A DNA stretch of 64,000 nt, from positions 124,001 through 188,000 of the forward strand of contig NZ_JALNMJ010000009.1 of assembly GCF_023156505.1 (NCBI RefSeq), read 5' to 3'. The position numbers and the translations under genes were made by a program. Origin of the DNA: Roseibium sediminicola (GTDB lineage: Bacteria; Pseudomonadota; Alphaproteobacteria; Rhizobiales; Stappiaceae). Numbering within the stretch: position 1 is the stretch's first letter; each line of letters opens with the position of its first letter. The notes under the pieces were generated by a model. That model did not search any database. It was not told the origin of the DNA and worked only from the letters and a program-made list of their open reading frames with translations. Positions 56,501 through 64,000 of the stretch are shown here, piece by piece.

Positions 56501-57696
56501 TGTTTTTGTCCCGGCAGCCGCACTTTGGCGATGTGCTGGTTGACCGTATCGGGGGCTCTTGCGGCTCTTTGCAAGAGGTCCACGTCTTTTCTGCCGTGTT
56601 CGGCAAAGCACTCGATGTCCAGGTCCTGAACCTTCCGGTTCGCAAGATCATCACCGGTATGTCCGAGCAAGGAGGCCGCGGCGGAATTGAAGGACTGGAT
56701 CCGGCCAGCCCGGTTCAAAACCAGAACGCCTTCACGCAGGGTTTCCAGCGTGGTGCGTTGCACAGCTTCCGCCATACGGACTCGCTGTTCGGAGTGCTTC
56801 CGCTCGGTGATGTCCTGGAAGGCGCCGATCAGACGTGCCACCCGGCCGTTTTTGCTTACCGCCCGTCCAACCGTGCGCACCCAAATGTCACGCCCTTTGG
56901 CCGTGATGAAAGGAAGTTCTAAATCCCAGGAGTTTCCATTCTTGATGGCAGTTGTCACGGCGTCCGAGATCTGGCGCCGGCAATCTGGTGCATAGAAGGA
57001 CAGGGCCATGTCGACTGTGGGCTGAAAGTCAGGATCAACCTCGTGAATCTCGCGGGTCTTGTCGGTCCAGGTGACGACATCCGTATCGATGTCGTACTCC
57101 CAGCCACCAACGCCGGAAGCCTGTGTTACTTCCTCAAGCAGATAGCTTTTACGGTCTGCCAACAGGTGTTGAGCCTCGGCATCCCTTCGCAAATCCTCCG
57201 CTTGTCTCTGCGCATGGTTGGATTTGATCAATCCTTCAACAACCCTGCCAAGGTTACGAAGTTGTTGAAGTTGTGACTCGGTTGGCGTTCTTGGTTTGCG
57301 GTCGATCACGCACAAAGTGCCAAGTGTGTTTTGGCCGTCAACGGAGAGCGGGCATCCGGCGTAAAAGCGGATAAATGGTTCATTTGTGACGAGTGGATTT
57401 GCCTTGAAGCGTTCGTCGGCAGCAGCATCTTCGACAATGAAAAGGGTGTCTGATGTCAATGCATATTGACAGAAAGAGACTTCACGCGGTGTGCCATCAA
57501 CATCGATCCCGCACTTTGCCTTGAACCATTGTTCATCGGCTCCAACAAGCGAGACAAGTGCGATAGGGCAATCAAAAATGGCAGCGAGTGTCTCGACGAC
57601 GGCGTCAAATTCAGGCAGGCGGTCAGTGTGCATTATCTGAAGCGCATTCAGCGCCTCAAGTCGCTCCTTCTCCCTTTGTGTCGATGCCTTATTCAT
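53572..57696 (-). CDS. GAF/PAS-array diguanylate cyclase
   Basis: A 1374-residue cytoplasmic sensor enzyme making cyclic di-GMP. A GAF domain (about 20-165) is followed by a PAS domain (about 195-300). Then come three tandem units of about 252 residues each (about 308-560, 560-812 and 812-1064), every unit being a PAS domain starting xVQRTTLxxLxEG plus a PAS_7 domain containing RGDYGPGDP. One more PAS follows (about 1085-1200) and then the GGDEF domain (about 1203-1370). The active site is intact at 1280-1284 (GGDEF) and the inhibitory RxxD site is present at 1271-1274 (RSSD). There is no EAL domain and no membrane segment. GGAGGAAAA precedes the ATG. Confidence 0.92.
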   Translation of the reverse strand: MNKASTQREKERLEALNALQIMHTDRLPEFDAVVETLAAIFDCPIALVSLVGADEQWFKAKCGIDVDGTPREVSFCQYALTSDTLFIVEDAAADERFKANPLVTNEPFIRFYAGCPLSVDGQNTLGTLCVIDRKPRTPTESQLQQLRNLGRVVEGLIKSNHAQRQAEDLRRDAEAQHLLADRKSYLLEEVTQASGVGGWEYDIDTDVVTWTDKTREIHEVDPDFQPTVDMALSFYAPDCRRQISDAVTTAIKNGNSWDLELPFITAKGRDIWVRTVGRAVSKNGRVARLIGAFQDITERKHSEQRVRMAEAVQRTTLETLREGVLVLNRAGRIQSFNSAAASLLGHTGDDLANRKVQDLDIECFAEHGRKDVDLLQRAARAPDTVNQHIAKVRLPGQKQFLWLRVDANATDSANEIGLDASIVSLADISETKRQAETMQIVFDNLPGGLVYYNDERRLTVCNKKFQELLQLPQEFIDRQAPLREVATYLAKRGDYGPGDPEELLAERFKLFDNPKPHMYERTSADGRFLEVRGIPLPNGGLIANFFDITERKRSEHLLRHSEAVQRTTLKALSEGILLLSHAGEIQSANPAAISLLGFESKQLIGRNVGDIDFGISCEIEGIGACNVPLVRAANDPASLQNVVARMAPTDGRPARWLRLSARAIDENQEFDLDGVVVSLADITETKQQADTLQSIFDNFPGGIVHYDETLRLASSNAEFCKLLNYPEDLINGKPYLFDFFCYNAERGDYGPGDPKELALQRYRKYDLKKPQVFERQTANGKFIETRSTPLPDGGLIHNFYDITERKLAEQAVQVAELVQRTTLEALNEGVLLLDRNGAILSSNPAAADMLGYPAESLTGVRVTELEVGINHAVDGQQINPFALTVEAPEQVLDLVAKLKPYGQSEDRWLRFNARLVDQGGDRQLDTVVLSLVDITEAKNQSDRMRVIFENVPGGFVYFDSALQLSFYNEETIDIIQVPRDVLDQKLHLLDYLKFNAERGDYGPGDPEQLALERMKQFPPDQPHAFERSTADGRHLDFRSTPLPGGGFIYNFFDVTQRRQMEEQLAENERQARYRTAELETILANMRQGVSVFDKRGRLTLWNKQYIEIFGKPDGDVREGVTLIELIEAEKARGEFDGDVQQHVMDLMIRLSSGEVVRSKFRHPNGKIISAVHAPMPDGGWIGTHEDVTQRELAAEKIEYAAHHDTLTGLGNRTLFNAKLEETLDKSEATGTCADLLLLDLDKFKPVNDTYGHDVGDELLKIVADRLRDCVRSSDLIARLGGDEFGIILGGTGPSNERTAEIAERIVRKLQAPFPVFDHLISIGVSVGISPITGDIRDPSTIIKRADLALYAVKHSGRNAYRFFEQENTPAAKRA

Positions 57697-58218
57697 GCCG
57701 TAGCGTTTTCCTCCAAGGGAACCTGTGCCTGATTCAGACAGACCTTGTCAGTTACGTTACTTTGTGTTTGGCAACAAAGGATTAATCACAGAGGCATTGA
57801 AGTGGTGATGTAGAACAGGAAGAGGTGCAGTAGTTCCGCAAGTATGAGTGGAAAAGCTGTTTGGTGCCCAAGGAGCACGTGATTGCGTGGCCTGTTTCTG
57901 ATCCAGCGTCAACTCACCGCCATTAGAGCCTGTCGCGTTCATTTGATGGCTCGAAACGGTTCACGATGCGGTGTTTCGGGCAAGCAGCGCAACGCTAACG
58001 TTGGGCCGTTTCGGGCCAGCCGCAAAAGCGTGGAATGTCTGGCGTTGGCTTCACTTATGGCCGGACAATTTTGACCACTTATGTTGTTTGGCTTGCGCTT
58101 ATGGTGGGTGACACCACCGCATGCTAACCGTCTCGCCTTGCCCAAAATTGTCTCGGCCAAATCACCCCGGAAGAACGCGAAAGCCTCCAAGAGGATACAA
58201 CGCCACGGAAAGTAGAAA
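57697..58218. other. Intergenic region without a recognised gene
   Basis: 522 bp between the diguanylate cyclase start and the terminator of the GcrA-like gene. It is less GC-rich than the surroundings, and no open frame on either strand resembles a protein. It should contain the cyclase promoter near 57700-57780, where GTTACGTTAC occurs. No repeat-family copy or mobile-element end was seen. Confidence 0.5.
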
Positions 58219-58246
58219 ACAAAAAACCCGGTCCAGGGACCGGGTT
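58219..58246 (-). terminator. Rho-independent terminator of the GcrA-like microprotein gene
   Basis: On the minus strand AACCCGGTCC and GGACCGGGTT form a perfect 10-bp stem followed by TTTTTTG. Just upstream lies the 16-bp palindrome CGCGGGATATCCCGCG (58255-58270), a possible second hairpin. Confidence 0.9.
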
Positions 58247-58304
58247 CGAAGGTACGCGGGATATCCCGCGAATAACTGCTCTTGTTCTAAGCAGCTTGGT
58301 ATCT

Positions 58305-58511
58305 TTAAGCCGCGCGGCGGAAGGACAGGCTCATGCCGCCACCGGACCGGTTGCGACGGCGCTCTTCCGGCGGAATGTAAACAATGGCGCTGTGTTCGGT
58401 GCAGTAGGACACACCGGCTTCGACGCGGGTGTTGCACGGGAAGATGTAGTTGCCGGAATCGCCTTCTGCCCATTTGCAGCAGCCCGGACGCGGAAGAGAC
58501 AAATCAGCCAT
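58305..58511 (-). CDS. Small protein resembling the C-terminal zinc motif of GcrA
   Basis: A 68-residue protein. C12-K-W-A-E-G-D followed by C26, then VSYC37-TEH40-SAIVY matches the C-terminal segment of the alphaproteobacterial cell-cycle regulator GcrA (CKWPxGD...C...YC..H...AY) as I recall it. The Cys/His spacing suggests one zinc site. The N-terminal helix-turn-helix of GcrA is absent, so it is not a truncated copy that could bind DNA in the known way. ATG 58511 follows AAAGGAAA, and a strong terminator ends the unit. It ends in a basic SGGGMSLSFRRAA tail. Confidence 0.7.
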   Translation of the reverse strand: MADLSLPRPGCCKWAEGDSGNYIFPCNTRVEAGVSYCTEHSAIVYIPPEERRRNRSGGGMSLSFRRAA

Positions 58512-58798
58512 GTTCATTTCCTTTATTCTTCTAACCAAGCGGCAAAAGCGCTCGAGCATCCTCGGGAGGAGAGGATCCGAACAGCTTTTGTCAGGAATCG
58601 GATGTAAGCGGCGCCCGGGACGTCATCCGTTGTCCACCCCGAAGGGTGCTCTGCAGCAAGCGCAGGCATTACATAAGCGGCATGTCACAAAAATGCAATA
58701 GAATAGCTGGCATTTCCGGCCTGCACTGAATGCATACCGAGTTAATGTAAAGTTATCGGGCGGTGTCGTTCCAAGACTTACCTTTGAGACTCAATTGG

Positions 58799-60415
58799 TT
58801 ACGCAGGCTTGCCGGGCAATAACCCACCCGCGGACAGGAGTGCTTCCGGCGTGTCGAGATCGAGCCGTGCGGCGGACCCGATTTCTACCTCGGTCACAAA
58901 GTCGGGATTTTCGGCAATGATGTGACGGGCACCGACGTCGCCGCTTAAGGCTTTCAGGGCATCGAAAAAACGCTTGTCCCAGAGAACGGGATTGCCGCGT
59001 TTGCCGTTTGCTGTGGCGGTGACGATCAGGCTGGCCGGGTTCCTGCGATAGGCGGCAATGAGTTTACCGAGCACTTCGGCATCGATCCGCGGCATGTCGC
59101 CCAAGAGAATGAGCACGGCGTCGATCTCGGCAGGCATGCCATTCATGCCGGCTCGGATCGACCCGGCCATGCCGTCGGCATAATCGGGATTGTGAACCAG
59201 GGTCAGATCCAGATCGGAGACTTCGGCCGCAATCTCCTCCGCCAGATGCCCAGTGACCAGGACGGTTTCGGCGACATCAGCGGCGCAGGCCGCCTCGGCG
59301 GCATGCCGGATCAGCGACTTGCCGTCGAGCGTTGCCAGAAGCTTGTTGGGTCCGCCCATGCGCGAGGACTTGCCCGCGCCCAGAATGAGCGCGGCAATTC
59401 TGGGTTCACTCTTGCGCTGCAGGGTTTCCCGCGGCTGGGGTCGCGTTCCGATTTCCATCAGCAAGCCTCCGACGCCCATGGCGGTGATGTCCGCCGGCTC
59501 AACGGCGAGGCCCGCAAGCAGGCGGTCGAGCACCCAGTCGAACCCGTTCTCCTTGGGGCTGCGCGCGCAGCCCGGTGCGCCGAGCGCGGGAACGCCGTGA
59601 AGGTCGCCGAGCATCAACAGGTTCCCCGGATCGACCGGCATGCCGAGATGGCGCACGGTGCCTCCCGCCAGGTCGAGCGCTGCCGGCAGCACGTCCCGCC
59701 GGTCGACCACGGCGGAGGCACCAAAAAGGATCAGGAAATCGGCTCCTTCCCTCACGAGGTCTTGCATGGCGGCAGCCACGTCTTCGGCCCTGTGCGGCAC
59801 GCGCCGTTCGGCCAGGACCGCGCTGCCCGACGGCCGCAGCCGGTCCTGGAGAACCCGGCGGGTCTTGTCCATCGTCGCCGGTTTCAGATGCGGCAGCTCG
59901 GTGGCAACCAGACCGATCTTGTGGGGGCTGAAGGGAGCGATCCGGATGGCCTGGCGGAGCGCGCGCTCGGCGGCTTCGACAAGGTCACCCGGCAGCGCGA
60001 AGGCAATGATCTTTGCGGTTGCCACCATGCGGCCGGCGGTGACCTTGCTGAAATTGGGCAGCGTGGCGAAGGTGATCGCCGGATCGATGCGGTTTGCGGC
60101 GGTCACCGCGTCCGCGTCGACCACCAGGACACCGTCCCGATCGGCAAAGAGGTTCATGCGCCCGGTAAAGGCGGCATCGTGCGCAAGACCCGTTCCCATC
60201 GAAGACAGAGCCAGACGTGCGGCTGCGTCGTCCTCGCCGATATCGCCCGGATCAAGCCTGGCAACCACCACGGTATCGATGCCGTGGGCCAGGAGGCCGG
60301 CGCAGTCCTCGCCGGTGAGGACATGACCTTTTTTCAGCACTCGGCCGGCAAGCGCGGACTTATGCGCCAGGATGCAGCCCGCCGCCTGGTCCGTCGGGCA
60401 GGGACCGAATTTCAC
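58799..60415 (-). CDS. Molybdopterin-binding domain / MobA-like nucleotidyltransferase fusion
   Basis: A 538-residue two-domain protein. Residues 1 to about 335 form a MoaB/MoeA-like molybdopterin-binding region (AAGCILAHKSALAGRVLKKGHVLTGEDC, ADFLILFGASAVVDRRDVLPAAL, GAPGCARSPKENGFDWVLDRLLAG). Residues about 345-538 form a MobA/MocA-type nucleotidyltransferase (ALILGAGKSSRMGGPNKLLATLDGKSL, ILLGDMPRIDAEVLGKL). Relatives attach CMP or GMP to molybdopterin for xanthine or CO dehydrogenase-type enzymes. It starts at GTG in a 4-bp overlap with the upstream XdhC gene, so the two are co-translated. Confidence 0.88.
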   Translation of the reverse strand: MKFGPCPTDQAAGCILAHKSALAGRVLKKGHVLTGEDCAGLLAHGIDTVVVARLDPGDIGEDDAAARLALSSMGTGLAHDAAFTGRMNLFADRDGVLVVDADAVTAANRIDPAITFATLPNFSKVTAGRMVATAKIIAFALPGDLVEAAERALRQAIRIAPFSPHKIGLVATELPHLKPATMDKTRRVLQDRLRPSGSAVLAERRVPHRAEDVAAAMQDLVREGADFLILFGASAVVDRRDVLPAALDLAGGTVRHLGMPVDPGNLLMLGDLHGVPALGAPGCARSPKENGFDWVLDRLLAGLAVEPADITAMGVGGLLMEIGTRPQPRETLQRKSEPRIAALILGAGKSSRMGGPNKLLATLDGKSLIRHAAEAACAADVAETVLVTGHLAEEIAAEVSDLDLTLVHNPDYADGMAGSIRAGMNGMPAEIDAVLILLGDMPRIDAEVLGKLIAAYRRNPASLIVTATANGKRGNPVLWDKRFFDALKALSGDVGARHIIAENPDFVTEVEIGSAARLDLDTPEALLSAGGLLPGKPA

Positions 60416-61107
60416 GAGCCTGCTCCCGGTGCCTTGCGCAGGGCAGCGATGGTCGATCCCAGGACCGCGACAGCGATTTCCTCCGGAGAGGACGCGCCGA
60501 TGTCGAGACCGATGGGGGCATCGATGCGCTTGAACAGGGCCGGGTCAAGTCCGGCTTCCGTGAACCGTTCAAGCCGCTTGCCATGTGTCTTGCGGCTGCC
60601 AAGCGCGCCGACATAGAAACAGCCGGTCCTGAGCGCCTGCATGAGCGGATAATCGTCGATCTTCGGATCGTGCGTCACCGCCGCGACCGCCGTGAACGGA
60701 TCGAGCGGCGCTTCCTTGAGGACGTCTTCCGGCCATTCTGCCTTCAAGGCGCCGCCCGGAAACCGGTCCTCTGTCGCAAAGGCCGTGCGCGGGTCAATCA
60801 CGGTGACATCAAGCCCCGCGATTTCTGCCATCGGCACAAGAGCCTGGCTGATATGGACCGCACCGATGATGACCAGGCGCGGTGCCGGCAGGGAGACATT
60901 GAGAAACGCTTCACCGGTTTCATGGCTCACGAGCCCGGATTTTCCGGAGCGGAAACGTTTTTCAAGGTCTTCCGCCAGCGGGTCAGCGGAAAAGTCTTCT
61001 GACTTGCGGATCAGGCGCTGGGAGCCGTCCGCCATGTCTGTCACCAGAATGGCGGCCCGGCGGCCGGCGCGGTCGGCATTCAGGGCCTTGAGAAGGTCGA
61101 GTTCCAT
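60412..61107 (-). CDS. XdhC family maturation protein (C-terminal type)
   Basis: A 231-residue protein with the XdhC Rossmann domain: RLVIIGAVHISQALVPMAEIAGLDVTVIDPRTAFA, then VAAVTHDPKIDDYPLMQALRTGCFYVGALGSRKTHGKRLERF and APIGLDIGASSPEEIAVAVL. XdhC binds molybdenum cofactor and delivers it, sulfurated, to xanthine dehydrogenase-like enzymes. The N-terminal half of classical XdhC is encoded separately at 61755. It overlaps the MobA-type gene by 4 bp and lies 4 bp after a LysE gene. Confidence 0.9.
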   Translation of the reverse strand: MELDLLKALNADRAGRRAAILVTDMADGSQRLIRKSEDFSADPLAEDLEKRFRSGKSGLVSHETGEAFLNVSLPAPRLVIIGAVHISQALVPMAEIAGLDVTVIDPRTAFATEDRFPGGALKAEWPEDVLKEAPLDPFTAVAAVTHDPKIDDYPLMQALRTGCFYVGALGSRKTHGKRLERFTEAGLDPALFKRIDAPIGLDIGASSPEEIAVAVLGSTIAALRKAPGAGS

Positions 61108-61111
61108 GGCG

Positions 61112-61738
61112 TCAGGCGCGGTCCGTTGCCAGCTTGAGGCCGAGACCGACCAGCAACGAGCCGCCCAGCCAGCGGGTCAGGTCCTGGAAGCGGCTTGCCT
61201 TGGTCAGCCGTTTCTTCACCTCCGTTGCAAACAGCACGGTGACGAGGTCGGCGGAAGTGAAGGCGCAATTGACGATGGTGCCGAGGATCAGGAACTGCGC
61301 CCAGATCGGCAGGCCGGCGTCCGGGCTGACGAATTGCGGCAGGAAGGCGATGAAGAAGATGGCGACCTTCGGGTTGAGGATCTCAACAAGGATGCTGTCC
61401 ATGAACGCCCGGCGCGTGGATTTCCGAGGCAGGTCCGGCATCGGACCGGAAACAATGCGCGTGCGGATCATCTGCACGCCCAGAAAGATCAGGTAGGCGC
61501 CGCCGATCAGCTTGAGCGCAAAATAGAGCGTCGGCACCACCGTGAACAGGGCGGACAGGCCGAAGGCGGCCGCCAGCACGTGGACATAACAGCCGAGATG
61601 AATGCCGGCCGCAGCCATGAACCCGGCGCGTTTTCCGCGGGCGATGGTCTGCGCCGCCGTGTAAAGCAACGCGGGCCCCGGCATATAGGCAAAGAGGGCC
61701 GTTGCGGCGAGGAAGGCGAGAAAGGTCTCTGTGGTCAT
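61112..61738 (-). CDS. LysE family exporter between the two XdhC genes
   Basis: A 208-residue RhtB/LysE-type transporter with six hydrophobic segments. TFLAFLAATALFAYMPGPALLYTAAQTIARGKRAGFMAAAGIHLG is the N-terminal signature with P-G-P, and ILVEILNPKVAIFFIAFLPQFV the middle one. It lies 17 bp after the XdhC-N stop and 4 bp before XdhC-C, on the same strand, so it is a fixed part of the operon. It may export a purine-related or other product, but that is a guess. Confidence 0.87.
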   Translation of the reverse strand: MTTETFLAFLAATALFAYMPGPALLYTAAQTIARGKRAGFMAAAGIHLGCYVHVLAAAFGLSALFTVVPTLYFALKLIGGAYLIFLGVQMIRTRIVSGPMPDLPRKSTRRAFMDSILVEILNPKVAIFFIAFLPQFVSPDAGLPIWAQFLILGTIVNCAFTSADLVTVLFATEVKKRLTKASRFQDLTRWLGGSLLVGLGLKLATDRA

Positions 61739-61754
61739 CTCGATTCAGTCCGGA

Positions 61755-62090
61755 TCAGGTAACGGGTTCGACATAGACACGGATCCGGCCGCCACAGGAC
61801 AGGCCGACCCGCCAGGCGGTTTCGTCGGCGACCCCGAATTCCAATGTGGTGGCTTTTCCAGTCTCGATAACGTCGACGGCTTCGGCAACGACGGCACCCT
61901 CGACACAGCCACCGGAGACGGAGCCTTCGAAGTTGCCCTCTGAATCGATCACCAGATGCGAGCCGGTCGGCCGGGGCGCGGAGCCCCAGGTCTCGATGAC
62001 GGTCGCAAGCGCAACAGATCGGCCGGAATTGCGCCAATCCTCGGCGGTCTTCAGAACGTCTGCGATGGAGGAGCTGTCGGTGGCAGGCAT
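61755..62090 (-). CDS. XdhC/CoxI family protein, N-terminal type
   Basis: A 111-residue protein matching the N-terminal CoxI/XdhC domain: VLKTAEDWRNSGRSVALATVIETWGSAPRPTGSHLVIDSEGNFEGSVSGGCVEGAVV and VGLSCGGRIRVYVEPV. The GSVSGGCVE and SCGG motifs carry conserved Cys residues. In classical XdhC this is fused to the Rossmann part found here at 60412. It is first in the four-gene maturation operon. Confidence 0.9.
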   Translation of the reverse strand: MPATDSSSIADVLKTAEDWRNSGRSVALATVIETWGSAPRPTGSHLVIDSEGNFEGSVSGGCVEGAVVAEAVDVIETGKATTLEFGVADETAWRVGLSCGGRIRVYVEPVT

Positions 62091-62159
62091 GAATGCATCC
62101 CCTCAGGTAAGACGGGTAATATAAGTCATTCTGCCGAGGATGAAAGAGAGCCGAAACAG

Positions 62160-62189
62160 AAACGGCACCAGCTTTCGCCAGTGCCGTTT
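62160..62189 (-). terminator. Hairpin terminator of pckA
   Basis: AAACGGCAC and GTGCCGTTT pair over 9 bp around a 12-base loop on the minus strand, followed by CTGTTT. It lies 30 bp after the pckA stop and before the XdhC operon on the same strand. The T-tract is weak. Confidence 0.62.
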
Positions 62190-62218
62190 CAAGGCCTGCG
62201 GGGAATTTGGATTCGGCC

Positions 62219-63829
62219 TTATTCCGCGGCAATCCGGCAGGACGGCGCGGCGCTCCTGACGGCACCGTCGACATGGTCCTCGAAGGTCGCGAAGTTGCTG
62301 ACGAACATGTCGACCAGCTTGGCGGCCTGAACGTCATAGGCATCCTTGTCGGACCAGGTCTCGCGCGGGGTCAGGATGGTGTCGTCGACACCTTCGACGG
62401 AGACAGGGACCTCGAAGCCGAAATTGGCGTCGGTGCGGAACTCGGCATCCTTCAGGCTGCCGTTCAGCGCCGCGGTCAGGAGCGTGCGGGTCGCCTTGAT
62501 CGGCATGCGGTTGCCGGTGCCATAGGCGCCGCCGGTCCAGCCGGTATTGACCAGCCAGCAATCGACATCGTGCTTGGCGATCAGGTCCTTCAGCAGGTTG
62601 CCGTATTCGGATGGATGCCGCGGCAGGAACGGTGCGCCGAAGCAGGTCGAGAAGGTTGCCTGCGGCTCGGTGACGCCCTTCTCGGTGCCGGCCACCTTCG
62701 CGGTATAGCCGGACAGGAAGTGGTACATGGCCTGGGCTGGGGTCAGGCGGGCGATCGGCGGCATCACGCCGAAGGCGTCGGCGGTCAGCATGATGATCGT
62801 TTTCGGCATCGGCGCGCAGCCGGTGGCGCTGGCGTTGGAGATGAAGTGGATCGGATAGGCGGCGCGGGTGTTTTCGGTCTTCGAGCCGTCGTCAAAATCC
62901 GGCACGCGCCGCTCGTCCAGAACGACATTTTCCAGAACGGTGCCGAAGCGCTGGGTCGTGGAGAAGATTTCCGGTTCGGCTTCGGCGGAAAGCTTGATGG
63001 TCTTGGCGTAACAGCCGCCTTCAAAATTGAAAACGCCGCTTTCGCTCCAGCCGTGCTCGTCGTCTCCGATCAGCGTGCGTGCCGGATCCGCGGAGAGGGT
63101 GGTCTTGCCGGTGCCGGAGAGGCCGAAGAACACGGCCGTGTCGCCGTCATCGCCGACATTGGCCGAGCAGTGCATCGACATGACACCCTTTGCCGGCAGC
63201 AGGTGGTTGAGCATCGTGAAGACGGATTTCTTCATTTCGCCCGCATAGGACGTGCCGCCGATCAGGACGATCTTGCGGGTCAGGTCGACCGCGATCACGG
63301 TCTCGGTCCGGCAGCCGTGCCGGTCCGGATCGGCCTTGAAGCTCGGCAGGTCGATGATGGTCATGTCCGGCGCGAAGCTTTCAAGCTCGCTGACGTCGGG
63401 CCGCAGCAACAGGTTGCGGATGAACAGCGAGTGCCAGGCATACTCGGTATAGACGCGCACCGGCAGGCGGTGGGTGGTGTCGGCGCCGCCATAGAGATCC
63501 TGGGCGAACAGCTCCAGGCCCTCGGCATGCGCGAGGAAGTCGGCGAGCAGCAGGTCGAACTTGTCTTTCGGCATCTGCGCGTTGTTGTCCCACCAGACGC
63601 TGTCGCGGGTCTCGTCGTCGAGAACCACGAACTTGTCCTTTGGAGAGCGGCCGGTGTGCACACCGGTCTCCGCGACCAGGGCGCCGCCGGCGGCCAACCG
63701 CGTTTCGCCCCTGGACAGGGAATATTCGTAAAGCGCAGGCTCGTTCTGGTTCCAGTAGAGCGCCTTCAGGCCGTTGAAGCCGAAAGTCTCGCAACCAATG
63801 GAGGGATTCCTGACACCTACTTCTTGCAT
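62219..63829 (-). CDS. pckA: Phosphoenolpyruvate carboxykinase (ATP)
   Basis: A 536-residue gluconeogenic enzyme converting oxaloacetate to [49 protein letters not shown] carries the kinase-1a P-loop and metal ligands. [22 protein letters not shown] and [33 protein letters not shown] are further signatures of the ATP-type enzyme. The ATG is at 63829. Together with the TCA genes in this window it marks the gluconeogenic exit, and a palindrome upstream suggests carbon-source control. Confidence 0.97.
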   Translation of the reverse strand: MQEVGVRNPSIGCETFGFNGLKALYWNQNEPALYEYSLSRGETRLAAGGALVAETGVHTGRSPKDKFVVLDDETRDSVWWDNNAQMPKDKFDLLLADFLAHAEGLELFAQDLYGGADTTHRLPVRVYTEYAWHSLFIRNLLLRPDVSELESFAPDMTIIDLPSFKADPDRHGCRTETVIAVDLTRKIVLIGGTSYAGEMKKSVFTMLNHLLPAKGVMSMHCSANVGDDGDTAVFFGLSGTGKTTLSADPARTLIGDDEHGWSESGVFNFEGGCYAKTIKLSAEAEPEIFSTTQRFGTVLENVVLDERRVPDFDDGSKTENTRAAYPIHFISNASATGCAPMPKTIIMLTADAFGVMPPIARLTPAQAMYHFLSGYTAKVAGTEKGVTEPQATFSTCFGAPFLPRHPSEYGNLLKDLIAKHDVDCWLVNTGWTGGAYGTGNRMPIKATRTLLTAALNGSLKDAEFRTDANFGFEVPVSVEGVDDTILTPRETWSDKDAYDVQAAKLVDMFVSNFATFEDHVDGAVRSAAPSCRIAAE

Positions 63830-63964
63830 CTTCCCGCAGTCCTCATGATGGGCTTGTCTGTTGCCGCCGGAATTAAGTTAAGAAAGGTTAAACCCGGCGA
63901 TAAGGGCTGCGAACGTAGTGGAATGACCATGCGGCAGCAAGACTGCCAAAGGGCTATGTCTTTG

Positions 63965-63978
63965 TTTAATCGATTAAA
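63965..63978. promoter_or_regulatory. PckR-like palindromic operator upstream of pckA
   Basis: TTTAATCGATTAAA is a perfect 14-bp palindrome 135 bp upstream of the pckA start. As I recall, this is the operator type reported for PckR, a LacI-family regulator of central carbon genes in Sinorhizobium. The match and position make the same control plausible here, but no pckR gene is in view. Confidence 0.65.
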
Positions 63979-64000
63979 AGTCTTCATTAAATTCTGGATG

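Noticed and set aside
57697..58218. Possible decayed gene in the low-GC spacer before the diguanylate cyclase
   Set aside because: Short frames exist on both strands but none shows a signal, motif or ribosome site.
58255..58270. Palindrome CGCGGGATATCCCGCG as an operator
   Set aside because: It lies downstream of the GcrA-like gene next to its terminator, so a 3' hairpin is the simpler reading.

Overview
The window looks like about 64 kb of core chromosome from a high-GC alphaproteobacterium, most likely a Hyphomicrobiales member close to the Stappiaceae (Labrenzia/Roseibium/Stappia). The evidence is gene order and content recalled from those genomes. It includes zapE-mdh-sucCDAB-lpd in one block, a xerC/fsa/priA/atpHAGDC neighbourhood, an Omp19-like protease-inhibitor lipoprotein, a GcrA-type zinc motif, and pckA preceded by a perfect TTTAATCGATTAAA palindrome. 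The genus is an inference; no rRNA or tRNA gene was seen to confirm it.

Layout. 1-3325: end of recR, a methyltransferase, an EI24/CysZ-type membrane protein and glutaminase. 3453-7984: succinate dehydrogenase operon sdhCDA-[FkbM methyltransferase]-sdhB with a terminator. 8202-10177: a methyltransferase overlapping an adenosylhomocysteinase-like protein that seems to have lost its catalytic residues. 10416-21244: creD, two VOC proteins with a tandem HxlR-type regulator, a periplasmic MsrA, recQ, a MITE, an acyltransferase, a MAPEG protein, a degenerate phosphatase, the Omp19-like lipoprotein and hypotheticals. 21708-35932: zapE followed by the TCA block mdh-sucC-[secreted protein]-sucD-sucA-sucB-[LysE exporter, metacaspase, SDR]-lpd. 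36022-43324: accessory genes, including a MerR/cation exporter pair with a textbook 19-bp-spacer promoter, a Tat-type phosphoesterase and xerC. 43472-44358: a free-standing hcp (type VI secretion tube protein) with a perfect sigma-54 promoter, an upstream 22-bp palindrome and its own terminators. 44452-53569: fsa, priA, a DUF1428 protein and atpHAGDC. 53572-58511: a 1374-residue GAF/PAS-array diguanylate cyclase and a 68-residue protein resembling only the C-terminal domain of GcrA. 58799-63978: a molybdenum-cofactor maturation set (XdhC-N, LysE, XdhC-C, MobA-type fusion) and pckA with its palindromic operator.

The core theme is central carbon and energy metabolism: the 2-oxoglutarate-to-malate arc of the TCA cycle, PEP carboxykinase for gluconeogenesis, fructose-6-phosphate aldolase and F1-ATPase. 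Non-metabolic genes recur inside these operons, where they would be co-transcribed with constitutive enzymes. Two kinds of repeat punctuate the spacers. Four composite inverted-repeat elements (261-410, 1326-1475, 7990-8174, 47630-47728) share one arm design. One 281-bp MITE (17419-17699) with TA duplications supplies part of the acyltransferase stop codon.

No CRISPR array, intact IS element, prophage, rRNA or tRNA gene was recognised. The items most worth following up are the orphan sigma-54 hcp unit, the adenosylhomocysteinase-like/methyltransferase pair, the MITE that ends a gene, the repeat family, the metacaspase inside the sucAB-lpd block and the GcrA-C-only microprotein.
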